Shown here: piece by piece, positions 29,434 through 31,094 of the stretch
Layout: each line of letters starts with the position of its first letter
How positions within the stretch are numbered: the first letter of the stretch is position 1
Source of the DNA: a virus
Virus record (IMG/VR): IMGVR_UViG_3300037264_006078
Span: 1-31,094 of that record
Strand: one strand, 5' to 3'
DNA: 31,094 nt
Program-made: the position numbers and the translations under genes
The notes under the pieces: generated by a model
Told to the model about the DNA's origin: nothing
The model's input: only the letters and a program-made list of their open reading frames with translations
Database searches by the model: none

Positions 29434-29652
29434 ATGGGATCAAGACACCCAACACCCGAAGAAGTAGAGAGAGCCAAGACAGAAGTCGCGGCAGAGATGC
29501 ACGCAGAACGATCTCGGAGAGAGGCCCGACCCCACATCCGTCGTGACCTGCCTTCTGAGCACCCAGATCACGTGTGTGGCCTCCACTGCGATGGTCAGGA
29601 CGGCCGGTCGTCCTACTGCGCCCGTCTACGAAGGAAGCTGTTCGGCCCATGA
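29434..29652 (+). CDS. Small charged protein with Cys/His cluster
   Basis: 72 aa, ATG with GGAG 5 nt upstream. The N-terminal half is a charged helix (TPEEVERAKTEVAAEMHAER). The C-terminal half has a possible metal site (HPDHVCGLHCDGQDGRSSYC, then ARLRRK). It overlaps the next gene by 4 nt. Function unknown. Confidence 0.7.
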   Translation: MGSRHPTPEEVERAKTEVAAEMHAERSRREARPHIRRDLPSEHPDHVCGLHCDGQDGRSSYCARLRRKLFGP

Positions 29653-29912
29653 CTGACGAGGAGAAGCAGGTAGCTCTCATCGCCGACCTGCTCATCGAGG
29701 CGGTAAAGAACAGAGGAGACCTGGTCGCCACTCTCTTCTCCTACCTAGAGCAGTCCCAGACGATGCTGAATGGTCTCCCTTTGATCGTCGAGGCCATGAG
29801 TCTAGACGACGAGGAGATGAGGCTCAAGTTAGGAGAGCTGCTCCGTCACATCAGGAGCCAGGGGACGGACGAGGAGGCCATCCAGGGGGTCCGGGAGACT
29901 GGGGGGCTCTGA
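29649..29912 (+). CDS. Small helical acidic protein, unknown
   Basis: 87 aa, ATGA overlap with the previous gene. Almost entirely helical (EEKQVALIADLLIEAVKNRG, LVATLFSYLEQSQTMLNGLP, EEMRLKLGELLRHIRSQGTD). It probably forms a helical bundle or dimer. No family or motif is recognised. Confidence 0.72.
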   Translation: MTDEEKQVALIADLLIEAVKNRGDLVATLFSYLEQSQTMLNGLPLIVEAMSLDDEEMRLKLGELLRHIRSQGTDEEAIQGVRETGGL

Positions 29913-29917
29913 TTTCG

Positions 29918-30136
29918 TTGATCCTCACTTTCTCCAAGAGCGTTCGAGCGCTGGCCAAGACACAGGTCACCCTAGCCAGACAGGTAGGTACTTTAGCCAC
30001 TGTCGCGTTGATCTACACCTCGAGCAACACGTTCCTGCACGACGCCTCCACGCTGGCGGCGAAGCTGGGCAAGGGGGACGAAGCCCTGCGAACCTTCGCA
30101 CAGTCCAAATTCGGGAACATCTTCACCAAGAAGTAG
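29918..30136 (+). CDS. Small amphipathic protein, TTG start, unknown
   Basis: 72 aa from TTG 29918, with only a distant G-run upstream. No in-frame ATG or GTG is better placed. The sequence (ILTFSKSVRALAKTQVTLAR, QVGTLATVALIYTSSNTFLH, LGKGDEALRTFAQSKFGNIF) is plausible protein with a moderately hydrophobic middle. Confidence is limited by the weak start. Confidence 0.55.
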   Translation: MILTFSKSVRALAKTQVTLARQVGTLATVALIYTSSNTFLHDASTLAAKLGKGDEALRTFAQSKFGNIFTKK

Positions 30137-30148
30137 CCTCGTAACCGG

Positions 30149-30262
30149 GTGCGCGATCGAAGGCGTGAGGTCGTTTACGACCTGACCTGGATCGAGGCCC
30201 GCGTCTACTGCCGCTGGTGCAGAGACGATTACAGATCTATCATCGGTCTGGTCTCGTTGTAG
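30149..30262 (+). CDS. Candidate 37-aa protein in an apparent gap
   Basis: GTG 30149 opens 37 codons with a protein-like sequence (REVVYDLTWIEARVYCRWCR, then DDYRSIIGLVSL) and mainly G/C third positions like its neighbours. A YCRWC motif is present. There is no clear Shine-Dalgarno. Its TAG stop lies inside the left arm of a 17-nt hairpin, which argues for a functional end at this point. The remaining gap up to 30324 holds only that hairpin. Confidence 0.4.
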   Translation: MRDRRREVVYDLTWIEARVYCRWCRDDYRSIIGLVSL

Positions 30263-30292
30263 TGAACCTGGTCCACACTACAACAAGACCAG
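30248..30292. other. Long hairpin, 16 of 17 bp paired, 11-nt loop
   Basis: The arms at 30248-30264 (CTGGTCTCGTTGTAGTG) and 30276-30292 (CACTACAACAAGACCAG) pair at all but one position. It lies between the 37-codon ORF and the gene at 30325. There is no U-run, so it is not a standard intrinsic terminator. It could be a processing site, a regulator binding site (imperfect palindrome) or a structured leader. Confidence 0.75.
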
Positions 30293-30324
30293 CAAGCCCC
30301 TTGAGGTTGGAGAGGTACCAGGTC

Positions 30325-30909
30325 ATGGACGAGGCGCCGCGGAAGTATCCGAAGCTCCACTTCTACGAGGAAGAACTGCCACCGAAGGTAGTCCCGACTC
30401 CTACCCCAACCCAAGATCTCCTTCCATCTACGACTTCGGCGAAGAAACTTGTAGACAAGAAGCTCTCGTTCATGGATGTGAATGTAGAGGCCTCGCAGTA
30501 CCTGTCATACCCTCAACCGTTGACCAAATCTCCACAACCAGGTAAGTCCTACTGCCCCCACGGTCGGGAACTGGATAAGAACTGCCCGATCTGTCCACTG
30601 GCCCGCGAGGAGGTCGACCTCCGGAGGCAGGTCATCGCACAGTTCCAGGATTGGTCAGGACGAGTGGAGAACCTACGTACCTACTACCCAGGAAGGGTGT
30701 TCTTGGCCACGGAGGAGGCCGCTGACCTCTCTGCCCGATGGTTCAGGATCGCCTCCAGACTCGATGAGTCCCTCTCGAGGCGAGGGAACTTCGAGGACAG
30801 ACAAGCAAGGACGCGACTCCGGAGACGGATGACAAGCTTCGCTGCCAACGAAGCCGCGGTGCTGGAACTCGACGATCTCGAGCAGGTCCTCCGAGATCTC
30901 CCCTCGTGA
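30325..30909 (+). CDS. Unknown protein with Cys/His zinc motif
   Basis: 194 aa from ATG 30325 (GGAGAGG 9 nt upstream); 36 extra in-frame codons to the left cross the hairpin and are rejected. Residues 1-75 are low-complexity (VVPTPTPTQDLLPSTTSAKK). YCPHGRELDKNCPIC (76-90) gives C77, H79, C87, C90, a likely zinc knuckle. From ~93 on it is helical (EEVDLRRQVIAQFQDWSGRV, EEAADLSARWFRIASRLDES, DDLEQVLRDLPS). Possibly nucleic-acid binding; no family is recognised. Confidence 0.75.
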   Translation: MDEAPRKYPKLHFYEEELPPKVVPTPTPTQDLLPSTTSAKKLVDKKLSFMDVNVEASQYLSYPQPLTKSPQPGKSYCPHGRELDKNCPICPLAREEVDLRRQVIAQFQDWSGRVENLRTYYPGRVFLATEEAADLSARWFRIASRLDESLSRRGNFEDRQARTRLRRRMTSFAANEAAVLELDDLEQVLRDLPS

Positions 30910-31094
30910 GTGACGCGAGGATCCGTGAACTCGAACGAGCCGCGGCTACCGGTGACGCCCGGGCGCGGGCCCACCTGGAGCGGGAGGAGATTCGTGCGGG
31001 GAAGATCCGCGACCCTCGAGACGACCCGCAGCCTGGGGATGCGATGATCCTGGCCCCCATCTACGGCCAGACTGGTCCTATCGGTAGACGATGC
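30906..31094 (+). CDS. Partial gene with LRELERRA-type N-terminus, cut by edge
   Basis: GTGA overlap with the previous gene; the frame stays open for 63 codons to the window end. It begins with a helical motif (SDARIRELERAAATGDARAR, AHLEREEIRAGKI) that I recognise as a recurrent N-terminal helix pair in small phage and bacterial proteins of unknown function. Then DPQPGDAMILAPIYGQTGP suggests the start of a beta domain. Function unknown and the C-terminus is missing. Confidence 0.72.
   Translation, partial: MSDARIRELERAAATGDARARAHLEREEIRAGKIRDPRDDPQPGDAMILAPIYGQTGPIGRRC

Noticed and set aside
30137-30324. tRNA gene in the gap
   Set aside because: No cloverleaf or T-loop GTTCRANNC pattern could be found; the structure is a single long hairpin.
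1-31094. CRISPR array, insertion sequence or integrase
   Set aside because: No regularly spaced repeats, transposase or recombinase motifs, or attachment-like duplications were seen.

Overview
The window is a segment of a tailed bacteriophage (or prophage) genome with a contractile, myovirus-type tail. A portal, a prohead protease fused to a scaffold-like region, an HK97-fold capsid protein, a neck adaptor, a tail sheath, a gp19-family tail tube, a frameshifting tail assembly chaperone and a tape measure protein all read leftward in canonical order. Shine-Dalgarno motifs (GGAGG/AGGAG), many GTG starts and GTGA/ATGA/TAGTG stop-start overlaps indicate a bacterial host. Base composition is mostly GC-rich with G/C in third positions. 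The host cannot be named from the sequence, and no integrase, tRNA, CRISPR array or recognisable lysis cassette was seen.

Layout. (1) Positions 1-21091, minus strand: the virion module. From its promoter-proximal end it runs: 149-aa zinc-ribbon protein, 137-aa proline-rich protein, portal, protease-scaffold, major capsid protein, small protein, neck adaptor, unknown, a fibre-like protein with two repeats, two unknown probable virion proteins, a membrane-anchored coiled-coil protein and a small charged protein, two connector-type proteins, a 412-aa structural protein, a 62-aa protein, sheath, tube, chaperone (with -1 frameshift) and tape measure, which runs off the left edge. (2) Positions 21169-26064, minus strand: a DNA-metabolism and modification cassette with a 112-aa protein, an N6-adenine-type methyltransferase (DPPY), a uracil-DNA-glycosylase-like protein, a small HTH-like protein, a DNA polymerase III beta sliding clamp, a second methyltransferase (TSPPF) with a strikingly foreign GC-rich core, and a 78-aa protein. 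(3) About 26065-26179: a divergent promoter region with two 11-bp direct repeats. (4) Positions 26180-31094, plus strand: at least a dozen small, tightly packed, mostly unrecognised genes, several with CxxC zinc-binding patterns and one with a winged-helix-like C-terminus. They resemble a phage early or accessory operon.

How it fits together: the leftward module builds the capsid and contractile tail. The central cassette would replicate, modify or protect phage DNA. The rightward small genes probably act early on the host or in regulation. No large terminase is present next to the portal, so packaging genes must lie elsewhere.

The observations most worth following are: a T TTT TTG -1 frameshift site in the chaperone gene; related flagellin/hook-IN-like inserted domains in both the sheath and the capsid protein; a candidate internal start that would make free scaffold from the protease gene; the mosaic methyltransferase; a possible RNA switch at 21410-21448 controlling a 78-aa gene; a family of GCAACCNNTTGC palindromes at gene ends; and an unusually long hairpin at 30248-30292 beside an overlooked 37-codon gene.
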